From: an uncultured Nitrospira sp.
Lineage (GTDB): Bacteria; Nitrospirota; Nitrospiria; Nitrospirales; Nitrospiraceae
Direction: 5' to 3'
Assembly: GCA_902500785.1 (NCBI GenBank)
Contig: CABVRW010000005.1
Location: 83,008-116,157, forward strand
DNA: 33,150 nt
Shown here piece by piece: positions 15,604 to 24,855 of this stretch (the first letter of the stretch is position 1; the number at the start of each line of letters is the position of its first letter). The translations under genes were made by a program, and so were the position numbers. The notes below the pieces were generated by a model, which saw only the letters and a list, made by a program, of their open reading frames with translations, ran no database searches and had not been told where the DNA came from.

Positions 15604-16081
15604 GAAAAAGCGTGTCGGATTACGAAAACAAAATGGTTCCAATTTGTGCACCAACCTGAGACACAGCTGTCGCCGAAGATGACGCAACGGGTAAAACCAT
15701 TAGTACGTATTATGAGGTAGGCCTACGAGAAAAAACCGCCGGCAAATGACTGGATTCGCCGTCGCCTGGGAACTTCGTAGAACACGAATCCGTTGCGCTT
15801 ACGACAGCGCGCCGGACACCGCAACGCTCTGCGGCGTCAGCCCGTTCAGGCTTCCGCATCACGCGGGTCGCCCCCCTGTCTTGCAACGATGAGAACGGCA
15901 TGAGGCGACAAGCGACCTGCTGCGCCGAAAGGCCCGCCAACGGCTTCTTCGACACGTTCGGATTCGCGTCGCTGAGGTAGGTCGAGAACACTCCCGAATA
16001 CTCGCGGAGGCAGCGACCGCATTGAGCCCACTAACACGGCGGTCACCACCTCCATGCCCTGTCAAGTTCGGCGTCACGCGA
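15604..16081. other. Intergenic stretch, nothing recognised
   Basis: Between the outer-membrane protein promoter and the end of the next minus-strand gene. Short frames exist on both strands (for example minus 15710-15991), but none has a ribosome binding site or a recognisable product. No hairpin with a T tract was seen. Confidence 0.4.
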
Positions 16082-16474
16082 TTAGCTGGGGCCGGGTGGA
16101 TCTTCGCGATCTTCCCCCGTCAACAGCTCCGACTCTTGCGTTTCGAGTACCTGGAGATCGGTCAAAATGCTCTGTAACACCTGCCGGCGCTGCTGCAACC
16201 CTTTCTTCGGGATGTCCCGCGTCTGCGGTTCCTGCGCTGACTCCGGCAAATTCACCATCGCTTCGGCTTCCCCGACGGTGGCGTATTTGTAGGACTCCAC
16301 ATACTTGTGGTTGGCCCCATAAATTTTGATGAGGATGGATTCTGTTTCTGCGTCAAACACGTCGAAGGTAGGATTCACCACCGTGTGATGTGCGAGGCCT
16401 TCAAGCTTGTCGATCTGAGCCTTGAGATCATCACTTCGCAACCGGGCATGATACATCGAATTCACGTCAACCAT
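16082..16474 (-). CDS. Uncharacterised 130-residue helical protein, shares its domain with the CBS protein at 30292
   Basis: ATG at 16474 follows GAGGAGA at good spacing. The protein is charged and mostly helical, cytoplasmic, without cysteines. Its core (about 37-111) contains FDAETESILIKIYG, then ESYKYATVGEAEAMVNLPESAQE and GLQQRRQVLQSILTDLQVLE. The same pattern (FDxETExxI, ExYxYAxxGEAxxxVNL, LLQRxxVLxSxIxxLE) makes up the N-terminal half of the CBS-pair protein at 30292-31062, so this is a reusable domain. No known family can be named. The acidic, proline-rich tail (EDREDPPGPS) is probably disordered. It appears to be a single-gene unit. Confidence 0.72.
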   Translation of the reverse strand: MVDVNSMYHARLRSDDLKAQIDKLEGLAHHTVVNPTFDVFDAETESILIKIYGANHKYVESYKYATVGEAEAMVNLPESAQEPQTRDIPKKGLQQRRQVLQSILTDLQVLETQESELLTGEDREDPPGPS

Positions 16475-16839
16475 ATCGTGGTCTCCTCTGTATTGTTGAT
16501 ATACCTCTCTTTGAGACATTGGGGCAGCTAGGGATCTCCCTGGAGTGGGAGCGGGAGGTGAGCCGCGACGACTCTTCCAGTTGCCGCATGGCGACCATCT
16601 TGCCGCCTCCGTGGGAACAGACTTTCGTCATCGGGAACATCTGCTGCCGGCGGCCCTGCAGTCCCTTCCCATCCGCTCCTTGAACTCTTCCCGATGGGTA
16701 TGCCCAGGCGTTGTCCATACAGGTGAGGCCTACTGTGTCCTGTCGCCCCCCACAGCACAACTAGAGACAGGCCTAGTAGCCGACGAAAGACGATCTGCTG
16801 TATGTTCCAGGTGTTGTGGTATGTTTTCACCGCTTGCCT
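16475..16839. other. Intergenic stretch between divergent genes
   Basis: A minus-strand frame (16528-16845) begins with a stretch that could pass for a signal peptide (FRRLLGLSLVVLWGATG), but then becomes Arg/Pro-rich without pattern and has no ribosome binding site. A decayed small exported-protein gene is possible. Promoters for both flanking genes must lie here; none is clear. Confidence 0.35.
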
Positions 16840-17634
16840 ATGCATCTACGGAGTTCACTCCATTTTCATGCTTTCAGGGTCTGCGTTCAAGCCGCGACCC
16901 TGGCTTTTTTCGGTCTCAATGCTGTCGCGTCTGCGGTCGCGGCCTCCCCTCTCGACCATCGCTTCTCACTGGAATTTGAAACCGGGGCCGTTTGGCAATC
17001 ACGCAACCAAATCCACATACCGGATAGTTCCGCAGGAACCCGTTTCAGCCTGACCGATATCCAAGACAACGGTCCCGAAGTGCAGCGGCGCGTCGAACTC
17101 ACCTGGAATGTGAGTCACCGGCATTCGCTTCGATTTGTCTATGCCCCGCTCGCTTTCTCCGGTAGCGGCCCCTTCGCGATGCCGGTGCGCTTTGCCGGCA
17201 GCTCATTTGCCCCGAACAGTCCGGTGGATTCCGATTATCGTTTCGATTCCTATCGGCTGACTTATCGCTATCTACTCCACGACGCGGACCGCTTGCGCTG
17301 GCGCATCGGCGCGACGGCATTTATCCGAGATGCCAAAGTGGAGTTGCGTCAGCAAGGTGTCACGGCCTCCGATAGCAATGTGGGATTCGTGCCCTTGCTG
17401 AGCACCAGCCTGGAATATGATCTTGCGCCGCGTTGGACCGCGCTGCTGGATTTCGACGGTTTGGTCAGCACTCAGGGACGGGCCATCGATGCGGCGGTGA
17501 AGATTCGGTACGATCTCAGCAATGCTTGGTATATGACAGCGGGCTATCGCGTCTTCGAGGGCGGTGTGGACAATGATACCTATGCCTTCGGTTGGTACAA
17601 TTTCGCCCTCGTTTCCTTAGGAGTTCGATTCTAG
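16840..17634 (+). CDS. Outer-membrane beta-barrel protein
   Basis: A 264-residue exported protein. The N-terminus (FRVCVQAATLAFFGLNAVASAVA) is a signal peptide with probable cleavage near residue 34, before SPLDHRFS. The mature part is built of alternating strands: FSLEFETGAVWQSR, RVELTWNVSHRHSLRFVYAPL, YRFDSYRLTYRYLL, LRWRIGATAFIRDAKVEL, FVPLLSTSLEYDL, AVKIRYDLSNAWYMTAGYRVFEGG and the closing ALVSLGVRF with terminal Phe. Roughly ten to twelve strands are expected. No family name can be given. The start is uncertain: ATG at 16840 gives the best signal peptide but lacks a ribosome binding site; GTG at 16816 adds eight residues in frame. Confidence 0.75.
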   Translation: MHLRSSLHFHAFRVCVQAATLAFFGLNAVASAVAASPLDHRFSLEFETGAVWQSRNQIHIPDSSAGTRFSLTDIQDNGPEVQRRVELTWNVSHRHSLRFVYAPLAFSGSGPFAMPVRFAGSSFAPNSPVDSDYRFDSYRLTYRYLLHDADRLRWRIGATAFIRDAKVELRQQGVTASDSNVGFVPLLSTSLEYDLAPRWTALLDFDGLVSTQGRAIDAAVKIRYDLSNAWYMTAGYRVFEGGVDNDTYAFGWYNFALVSLGVRF

Positions 17635-17672
17635 CGGCCGCCGGTCGCGGTCTCCTGCCGCACCTCCTCACG

Positions 17673-18098
17673 TCATGGCATCCCCCGTGGTCGTGGTCCC
17701 TCTTTTGGATCTGTACGAACAGGCGGTGGCGCAGGGCGCCTGGTGTACCAGGCAGCCCAGGCGATCAGTGCCCCTTGAAGCGGCAACCGGAGCCACAGGC
17801 CAAAGGGCGAGGCCCAAGGGTATTGGTCCGGATGCAGCGCCATATGGAGGTTGGCGGGAAACACCGCAATGAGAAGCGCAATCAACCCCCACGCCGCCAC
17901 CGAGGACCAGCGTTCCAGCATCAACAATGCCCCCAACCCTATCTCAGCGAACCCGCTGATATAGACGAGTTCACGATGCCACGGCAGATAGGGCGGCATG
18001 ATGCCGACATACAATTCAGTCTGAACGAAATGGTTGACGCCGGCAACGATAAACAGCGCCCCATAGGTGTAACGAAGCACCGGTTTGGCTCGACACAT
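17673..18098 (-). CDS. DoxX-like four-helix membrane protein
   Basis: A 141-residue inner-membrane protein with four hydrophobic segments at about 10-22, 43-61, 66-82 and 101-118. The motif NHFVQTELYVGIMPPYLPWHRELVYISGFAEIGLG is typical of the DoxX-like branch found in many bacteria. The family is linked in places to thiosulfate-quinone oxidoreductase or oxidative-stress functions, but most members, like this one, have no established role. ATG at 18098 follows GGAAG; an extension to 18203 is Arg-rich and unsupported. The C-terminal 20 residues are Pro/Arg-rich and cytoplasmic. It lies downstream of the large kinase on the same strand, 218 bases away, and convergent with the barrel gene. Confidence 0.82.
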   Translation of the reverse strand: MCRAKPVLRYTYGALFIVAGVNHFVQTELYVGIMPPYLPWHRELVYISGFAEIGLGALLMLERWSSVAAWGLIALLIAVFPANLHMALHPDQYPWASPFGLWLRLPLQGALIAWAAWYTRRPAPPPVRTDPKEGPRPRGMP

Positions 18099-18316
18099 TG
18101 CTGGCTTCCGCCTTCGGCGCCTGGTTCCTCCTGCCTTCCATTCGACTTGAGAAAAGAGCCGATCCAAGTCCCCAGACAGCCACGTCCTCCAATTTAATCC
18201 CATCGCACCTTATGAGGATCGTGCGTCCATTGCACGGACGTGGTCATGAAAATCAGCTGATCCTGCGGGAAACCTTGCGCGCGGACTCTGTCACGCAGTC
18301 CTCACTCGCCGGAGCC

Positions 18317-21300
18317 TCATTCGCGAACGACCCGGACTGCCGCTTCGATCGCTTTGCATAACTCGTCCGCGGCACTCTCTTTGGTAAGATACCCGACGGC
18401 GCCGGCAGCGATCAGCTGCTGCGCCACATCCGACGAACGATGAACCGACAGGCCGATGATGGCGATCTCCGGATGGCGCTCCTTGATCCGCCTCGTGGCC
18501 TCGATGCCGTCGAGCTGCGGCATGTTGACATCCATCACGATCACCTCCGGCGCGAGGCGGCCCGCAAGCTGGATGGCCTCTACTCCGTTACTGGCCTCGC
18601 CCACGACATTCAGATGGTCATACCCGGTCACGATACTGCGCAGGCCCTGTCGAAGCATGACATGATCGTCGACCAACAACACCCGAATCGGGCGTCCTGG
18701 TTGAGGCGATAGACGCGGCACAGGAGCGGGCCGGCTCGGGCGTCTGTCAACCCCGGCGGCAACCTGCGGTCCATCTCGCTGCTGCAGCGGCAAGGTCAAT
18801 CTCGCCGTCGTGCCTTTCCCAGGCGCCGACTCGATTTCGAATGCTCCGTCCAGCGCTTTCATCCGTTCACGGATGCTGAAAAGGCCGAATTTTGACGAGG
18901 CCGGCGCCGGACGATCGACGGCAGCCGCGTCGAACCCCCGTCCTTCGTCGCGCACCTCGAGTTGTAGAAATTCGTCCTCATACCAGAGGGTCACCGCCGC
19001 CTCTGTGGTCTCGGCATGTTTGGTGATGTTGATCAATAGTTCTCTCACCGATTGAAACAATAAGACCGCCCGATCTTCCGTAATCGGCCATTCTGTGGCA
19101 TCCGGCGTGCGCACAGCCACGGTCAAATGGTACCGCTCCATCTGGCTGGGCAACCAGCGCAACGCAGCGGCAAGACCAAACTCCCGCAATATGGGCGGAC
19201 TCAGTCCGGCTACCAGCGTACGCGTATAAGCGAGCGCATCATCGAGCACGCCTTCGGTGTCCTTGATGAAGTCGGCACAGGGTCGGACCACCCCTTCAAC
19301 ACGCTTCGCCTGTCCGAGCTTCAGCCGTCCGAGCACGAGCAGTTGCGCCAGATGGTCGTGTAATTCAGTGGCCAGTTTGGTTCGCTCGCGGTGTTCCGTG
19401 AGGTTCAGCTCCGTCGCAAGTTCCCGGAGTCGACCTTGCGAAAGCAGCAATTCGTCCGTCCTCGCCTCCACCAGTCGTTCCAATTGACCGGCGAAGGATC
19501 GGAGTTGCTCTTCGCTGTCGCGCAAGGCTGCCTCGGCGCGCCGACGCTTGATCCATTGGGCGATGGTGTCGGCGATGGGCGCGAGTTCATTGAAGGCGGT
19601 GTCGGAAAGGGCGCGGCGGGCGAACAGCGCCATCACGCCGAGCACGCCGCCTTCGAGCAGCATCGGATAGCCGGCGAACGCGACCATGCCTTCTCGTTCG
19701 GCCCATGACCGGTCGCTGATATTCGGGTCGCGAACCAGGTCATTCGTCATCAACGACCGGCCGGTTTGCGCGATGCGACCGATCTCCAACTCGCCCACCT
19801 TCACGCGCCCATGCGATCCGTCCAGGCGCGTATTCATGCCGGCGCTGCCCTGCATGTCCAACACCTGCTCCGTCTCGTCGAGTGTCCAGATCCGCGCGAA
19901 GGCCAGATCGAGATGTTGCACCAGGATCTCGCAACAGCGCTGCAGCACCGCGGGAATCGAACGCTCCACGCCGACCAGCACGGCGTTCAGGTCCGCCCGC
20001 AGGACGGTGAATCGCCCTCGCTCACGGAGTGATTCTTCGGCCCGCTTCCGGTCGGTCAGGTCTTGCATCGCGCCGATCATGCTCGTACATCGCCCCTGGT
20101 CGTCGCGGATCGCATAGCCCCGGTCGAACACGTCCGCATAGGAGCCGTCTGCGCGGCGAAAACGGTACGCATCGCGCCATAACGTGTCATCACTGTGAAT
20201 GACCGCGTCGGCGCCGGCCACGACGCGCGCGCGATCATCGGGATGAATGTGCCCATGCCACCACTCGATATCCGAGCCGACTTGGTCGGCCATATAGCCG
20301 AACAGCGTTTGCACCCCCTCGTTCCACCAGAGCGAGTTCGCGGCGAGATCCCAGCTCCAAATCGCATCGTTGGTGGCGCGCGCAGCGATCTGGAATCGTT
20401 GCTCGCTTTCGCGCAACGCCACTTCCGCCTGTTTACGTTCAGTGATGTCGATCGCCACGCCGAAATGCCGCACGGCTTCACCGGCGGCGTCGTATTCCGC
20501 TCGAGCCCGGTTGGCGATCCATCGCACCGTCCCATCCGGCCGAACAATACGGAATTCGTACACGAATTCCTGCCGCTCTCGAACCGTCGCTTCGAAATGT
20601 CGCCACATGCCCGCTCGGTCGTCGGGGTGGACCAGCGCGGTGAAGGCGTCACGTGTCGGCGTAAACCGGCGTCGATCGACGCCGAATACAGCAAAGATCT
20701 CCTCCGACCACCAGAGCTTATCCTGCGTCAAGTCGAAATCGTAGACGCCCATTTGACCGGCCTTCAGCGCGAGAGACAACCGTTCACGTTCAAGGCGAAG
20801 CGCCGCCTCAGTCCTGCTCCGCTCCGTAATGTCGGACCCGGTCGGGGCGAGGAACAAGACCCGCCCAGCCTCGTCCTTGACCGGAACAATGATCATATCG
20901 GCGATCCGCTCGGTCCCGTCGGCCAGAAAGTATGGGTATTCTTGCCGAAAGAACCGGCCTTTGGCCGCCTGTCGAACCCCCTCTTGGACCATATTCATCA
21001 CGCCCAGAGACCGATTCCACCAGCCACAATCCCAAAATTTCTTACCGATGACTTCCTCTCGGCTAAACCCGCAGCCTTCCAGTGACAGGTGGTTCGTCTC
21101 GACCACCGTTCCGTCCGGCGTCAGGACCGCGGCAAAGTATGATCCTTGATCAAAAAATGCTCTGAATTTGGCATTGGCTTCGGCGGCGGCCAATGCATCC
21201 GTGGCCGCACGACGCTGCCATTCTTCGGCCCGTTTGCGTTCCGACACGTCGATGCACGATCCGATAAACCCGAGAAATTGCTCCCGTTCGCTGAGAAACG

Positions 21301-23887
21301 GCGTCGCGGCATCGATGTGCCAGTAATAATTTCCATCGTGGCACTTGAGCCGATACTCCAGCCTGAATGCCTCACGCCGGCGGTTCGCTTCGAGGAACAG
21401 CTCGGCGCTCGGCCCCCTGTCATCCGGATGGACTGCCTCCAACCATCCGAATCCCAAGCCCGTCCCGGGAGTTTGTCCGGTAAACTCGTACCAAGATTTG
21501 CTGAGGAAGGTGCAGGCTCCGTCCTGATCCGTCACCCACACCATGACCGGCGCATGGTCCGCCATGCGACGAAACCGCTGCTCGCTCTCACGGATCGCCT
21601 CGGCTGCGTCACGACGGATGAGCGCCATGTTCACATGGGCATCCACCCGTGCCAGCAATTCTCGCGCAGTGAAAGGCTTGATGAGATAGTCGTCCGCCCC
21701 CTGCTCCAGACCCTGCACTTGAGATTCCTCTCCGGCTCGGGCGGAGAGCATAATGACCGGGATCGTTTTGCTGTCGGGATTGGCCCGCACTTCGCGCAAC
21801 AGACCAAATCCATCCAGATTCGGCATCATCACATCGGTCACGATCAAGTCCGGTCGTTGCCTCCGAATGGCCTGCAAGGCAGCTTTACCGTCCGGGACCG
21901 TTTCGACCTGATACCGTTCAGCCAGCAAGCGGGCGATATAGTGGCGGACATCGGCATTGTCGTCGGCGACGAGGATGCGGGGCGCGCTGGACTCCCCTTC
22001 CGCTCCCTCAGCCAGAGCCGGCTCCGACGGCTGCTGCGACGTCGATTCAAAGTCGTGACCAAGACCATCCTCACCCTCCGGCAACCATCGCAAGGCTTCT
22101 TCGACAAAGGGCCCAGCACCCAACGCCGTCGAGACTCCGTTTCGATCCAGACCGATACGATCCGACGGCACATGGGCCGTTCCTATCGGAACCGTGACGA
22201 TAAAGGTGCTGCCTCCGCCCATGCGACTGTCGACCTGGATGGAACCGCCGTGCAGTTTGACCAGTTCCTGCACCAAGGCCAACCCGATGCCGCTCCCTTC
22301 GTGCGTGCGACTGCGCGCCTGAGAGATGCGATGGAACCGTTCGAACAGGCGAGGAAGACCCTCGGGAGGAATACCGATGCCCGTATCGCGGACGCGTAGT
22401 TCGGCGTGCTGACCGACCTGCTGCACCGTCACTGAAATGTCGCCGTCGAAGGTAAATTTGAACGCGTTGGAGAGAAGATTGAGCACAATCTTTTCCCACA
22501 TGTCGCGATCGACAGAGACGGGCTCCGGCAGGGGTCGGCAATCCACCAGCAGACGCAGCCCGGCCCGCTCGATCGCGGACCGGAACAGGCCGGCCAGTTC
22601 GGCGGTCAATGACGCAAGGTCTGTCGGCACAAAGGAGGCCTGCATCCGCCCGGCTTCCATGCGGGAGAAGTCCAGCAGAGTATTGACTAGGCGCAGCAGG
22701 CGCAGGCCATTGCGATTCACGAGTTCCAACTGGTCTTTCGTCGCGGGGGACAGGTCCGTGGCCCCCCTGGCCAGGAGATCTTCCACCGGACCAAGCATCA
22801 GTGTGAGCGGGGTGCGGAATTCGTGGCTCACATTGGTAAAAAATATGGTCTTGGCGCGATCGATCTCGGCCAGGGCCTCGACACGCCGCTTCTCCTCGTC
22901 ATAGGCGCGCGCGTTCGACAGGCCGGTGAGGATACGGTCGGCCACCATGGTGAGAAAGTCGCAGTAATCATCGTCAAAGGGACGGCGGCCGCTGATGCCC
23001 GCGATCAAAAACCCATAGGCGCTGCTGCCGGGCCTCGCAAGGGGGAGCACGAGCGCCGACTGCGATGAACCCTGTATCGGCATCTCCTCAAGCAGGACTG
23101 GTTTGTCCTCCGACGCCACTCGGGACAGCGACCAGAGGACGTCCTCTCCTGCCGATAGATCGATCGTGAACGGAGCATGCGCGCCTCCGGCCTCCATGCG
23201 TAACGCACCGGCCAGATGAGCCCTGGTATGGTCTGAGTCGGCCCGATAGAGGAGGGCGAAGGGAATATCGTGACGATTGTCCGTGAGTGTCTCGATCAGG
23301 CGCTTCCACGTCTCCTGTTCGCTGCGGATGGTCGCCGCGCAGGCGGCCAGGTCCCGCAGGGTGCGCAGACGACGCTCCCCGAGCACATTGCCTGTGGTTT
23401 CCGTCACGGCGCAGAACACGCCGCCCACGCCCCCGCTCTCATTGCGAATCGGACTATAGGAGAACGTAAAATAGCATTCTTCGGAAAAGCCTCGCCGCTC
23501 CAGGAAGAGGAGTTGGTTCTCGGACCAGGTGGCCTCTCCTCGCAAGAGAACCCCCTCCAGCATGGGGCCGATGATGTGCCAAATCTCCGGCCAGCAGGCG
23601 CGGGCTGCCTGGCCCATGGATTGGGGATGTTTGTCGCCTAGGATCGGCCGATAGGCATCGTTGTAGATCTTGATGAAATCCGGCCCCCACCAGATAAGGA
23701 TCGGGAACCGTGAATTGAGGCAGGTACTCACGGATGTGCGGAGCGACTGTGGCCAGGTCTGCACTGACCCCAAGGCGGTCTCGGACCAGTCTATTGAGCG
23801 CACGAGTGCGCCCATCTCACCGCCTCCGGCCAACCACCCATCCGCCGCCGAGGCAGCAGTCGTCAGATCGGCATCACCGAATTCCAC
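18317..23887 (-). CDS. Giant sensor protein: two histidine kinases and two receiver domains in one chain
   Basis: An 1856-residue protein, counted from GTG at 23887, chosen because a perfect AGGAGG (23893-23898) stands five bases before it; the frame stays open to 24112 with another ATG at 23950. Order: PAS-like (25-170), GAF (180-325), HisKA with His355 in SHEFRTP, HATPase with N-box (Asn474) and GSGIGLALV (531-539), receiver 1 with Asp685 and Lys737, four PAS domains (about 765-885, 900-1025, 1030-1153, 1160-1283), GAF (1300-1450), HisKA_3 with His1510 in ELHDHLAQ, a second HATPase (Asn1620, DEGRGFD near 1650), and a NarL-type receiver 2 with Asp1786 and Lys1836. The NarL-type receiver ends the protein without its usual DNA-binding domain. 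No membrane segments, so a cytoplasmic sensor. Outputs are unknown. All phosphorylation residues are intact. Confidence 0.93.
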   Translation of the reverse strand: MEFGDADLTTAASAADGWLAGGGEMGALVRSIDWSETALGSVQTWPQSLRTSVSTCLNSRFPILIWWGPDFIKIYNDAYRPILGDKHPQSMGQAARACWPEIWHIIGPMLEGVLLRGEATWSENQLLFLERRGFSEECYFTFSYSPIRNESGGVGGVFCAVTETTGNVLGERRLRTLRDLAACAATIRSEQETWKRLIETLTDNRHDIPFALLYRADSDHTRAHLAGALRMEAGGAHAPFTIDLSAGEDVLWSLSRVASEDKPVLLEEMPIQGSSQSALVLPLARPGSSAYGFLIAGISGRRPFDDDYCDFLTMVADRILTGLSNARAYDEEKRRVEALAEIDRAKTIFFTNVSHEFRTPLTLMLGPVEDLLARGATDLSPATKDQLELVNRNGLRLLRLVNTLLDFSRMEAGRMQASFVPTDLASLTAELAGLFRSAIERAGLRLLVDCRPLPEPVSVDRDMWEKIVLNLLSNAFKFTFDGDISVTVQQVGQHAELRVRDTGIGIPPEGLPRLFERFHRISQARSRTHEGSGIGLALVQELVKLHGGSIQVDSRMGGGSTFIVTVPIGTAHVPSDRIGLDRNGVSTALGAGPFVEEALRWLPEGEDGLGHDFESTSQQPSEPALAEGAEGESSAPRILVADDNADVRHYIARLLAERYQVETVPDGKAALQAIRRQRPDLIVTDVMMPNLDGFGLLREVRANPDSKTIPVIMLSARAGEESQVQGLEQGADDYLIKPFTARELLARVDAHVNMALIRRDAAEAIRESEQRFRRMADHAPVMVWVTDQDGACTFLSKSWYEFTGQTPGTGLGFGWLEAVHPDDRGPSAELFLEANRRREAFRLEYRLKCHDGNYYWHIDAATPFLSEREQFLGFIGSCIDVSERKRAEEWQRRAATDALAAAEANAKFRAFFDQGSYFAAVLTPDGTVVETNHLSLEGCGFSREEVIGKKFWDCGWWNRSLGVMNMVQEGVRQAAKGRFFRQEYPYFLADGTERIADMIIVPVKDEAGRVLFLAPTGSDITERSRTEAALRLERERLSLALKAGQMGVYDFDLTQDKLWWSEEIFAVFGVDRRRFTPTRDAFTALVHPDDRAGMWRHFEATVRERQEFVYEFRIVRPDGTVRWIANRARAEYDAAGEAVRHFGVAIDITERKQAEVALRESEQRFQIAARATNDAIWSWDLAANSLWWNEGVQTLFGYMADQVGSDIEWWHGHIHPDDRARVVAGADAVIHSDDTLWRDAYRFRRADGSYADVFDRGYAIRDDQGRCTSMIGAMQDLTDRKRAEESLRERGRFTVLRADLNAVLVGVERSIPAVLQRCCEILVQHLDLAFARIWTLDETEQVLDMQGSAGMNTRLDGSHGRVKVGELEIGRIAQTGRSLMTNDLVRDPNISDRSWAEREGMVAFAGYPMLLEGGVLGVMALFARRALSDTAFNELAPIADTIAQWIKRRRAEAALRDSEEQLRSFAGQLERLVEARTDELLLSQGRLRELATELNLTEHRERTKLATELHDHLAQLLVLGRLKLGQAKRVEGVVRPCADFIKDTEGVLDDALAYTRTLVAGLSPPILREFGLAAALRWLPSQMERYHLTVAVRTPDATEWPITEDRAVLLFQSVRELLINITKHAETTEAAVTLWYEDEFLQLEVRDEGRGFDAAAVDRPAPASSKFGLFSIRERMKALDGAFEIESAPGKGTTARLTLPLQQRDGPQVAAGVDRRPSRPAPVPRLSPQPGRPIRVLLVDDHVMLRQGLRSIVTGYDHLNVVGEASNGVEAIQLAGRLAPEVIVMDVNMPQLDGIEATRRIKERHPEIAIIGLSVHRSSDVAQQLIAAGAVGYLTKESAADELCKAIEAAVRVVRE

Positions 23888-23892
23888 AACAG

Positions 23893-23898
23893 CCTCCT
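23893..23898 (-). promoter_or_regulatory. Ribosome binding site fixing the kinase start
   Basis: AGGAGG on the minus strand, five bases before GTG at 23887. The alternative upstream ATG at 23950 has no comparable site. Confidence 0.65.
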
Positions 23899-24010
23899 GT
23901 TTTCGGCCACACGATTGTAGTGGAAAGAGATTCCAGGGTCGATCCTCCATCGTTCGTCTATGAGAATTGGACGAGACATAAGAGTATAGCTGAACCGGCA
24001 CAGGCTGATC

Positions 24011-24028
24011 GCTAGGGGAATCCCTAGC
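24011..24028. repeat. Inverted repeat in kinase upstream region
   Basis: Seven-base arms GCTAGGG and CCCTAGC separated by GAAT, just upstream of the minus-strand TATACT element. It may be a regulator site; there is no T tract for a terminator. Confidence 0.4.
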
Positions 24029-24228
24029 CCTCGTTCTCTGGCACCTCACGCACGCGTACGGTTCGCCATTGAACGGAGCACACCATCGATCGGGCTCATG
24101 GACAGCCGGCACCTAGGGCTATGCCCAGCATCACTGGTCGCAGCAGTGAGGCATCGTAATGATTTTATTTCTCTCTACTTTCTCGCTTCACGAAATTGTA
24201 GGATGCTTGTGGTGGGTGGAAACAAGAC

Positions 24229-24855
24229 ATGTGGAGTCATTTGACGCGTGCAACTCGAGGGATGATGAAATCACAACAATTACGTTATGGATGGAGCTAC
24301 GTATTGGCCTCCTGCCTGGTCTTGTGGCTGGGCACCGGGTGCGGACCACAGATACGGGCGGAAGGAACTCATCAGCTGACTCCCCCTCCGGGCACACTCG
24401 TGACAGTCTGGGGTGACAACCAGATCGTGGTGAAGGCCGCCTCCATGTGGCTCAAGATGCGCGGGCTGGAAGTAGTCGATCCCTCGCAGGTACAGGCCGC
24501 CCTGCAGGCTGGGACCAAATCGGTCGTTCACGTGCCCGGGGAGGCTGAACTCCTTCACATCGCCGACAACCTCGGCGTCGAACAGTTGGTCTTGGTCGGC
24601 CTGTCCGGAGACCTACGGGCGCCGGCTATCTTCGTGCGGGGGTTGGAGGTCAAGTCCCGTCGCATGTCATGGATTGGAAGCGCTCGGTATGAGGAGTATG
24701 TGACGACCCCAATCTCGAACCACATTATCATCGCGACCTGTCGGGCGCTGGCGGCCGCCTGGGACAAGCCGAACACTACCTCGGACACGCACTGTGCGGC
24801 AGAAGGTACGAGAGCGGATCCAACGGATCAGCAGGGGGAGAGGATCAAGCCATGA
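24229..24855 (+). CDS. Exported lipoprotein, first gene of a lipoprotein operon
   Basis: A 208-residue protein with a signal peptide (YGWSYVLASCLVLWLGTGC) ending in a lipoprotein-type Cys at residue 38, although position -3 is Gly instead of Leu. The mature domain (about 50-175) begins PPPGTLVTVWGDNQIVVKAASMWLKMRGLEVVDPSQVQAAL and continues AELLHIADNLGVEQLVLVGLSGD and an AIFVRGLEVKSRRM strand, an alpha/beta pattern reminiscent of periplasmic nucleotide-free domains that sense or assemble envelope components; no family can be named. ATG at 24229 follows GGAAA at eight bases; ATG at 24262 or 24265 is also possible. The stop overlaps the next start by four bases (ATGA), so the two are translationally coupled. 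Confidence 0.72.
   Translation: MWSHLTRATRGMMKSQQLRYGWSYVLASCLVLWLGTGCGPQIRAEGTHQLTPPPGTLVTVWGDNQIVVKAASMWLKMRGLEVVDPSQVQAALQAGTKSVVHVPGEAELLHIADNLGVEQLVLVGLSGDLRAPAIFVRGLEVKSRRMSWIGSARYEEYVTTPISNHIIIATCRALAAAWDKPNTTSDTHCAAEGTRADPTDQQGERIKP

Larger units (their letters stand above)
23888..24228. other. Divergent regulatory region between kinase and lipoprotein operon
   Basis: No gene is supported. It holds a minus-strand TATACT -10 candidate (23983-23988) and a seven-base inverted repeat at 24011-24028, both placed to affect transcription of the kinase gene. Confidence 0.45.

Noticed and set aside
16528-16845. Minus-strand frame with a signal-peptide-like start
   Set aside because: The sequence after the hydrophobic stretch is Arg/Pro-rich noise, there is no ribosome binding site, and it overlaps the start of the barrel gene. 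A decayed gene cannot be excluded.
21146-22399. Plus-strand open frame of over 400 codons
   Set aside because: Antisense to the giant kinase; no domain recognised.
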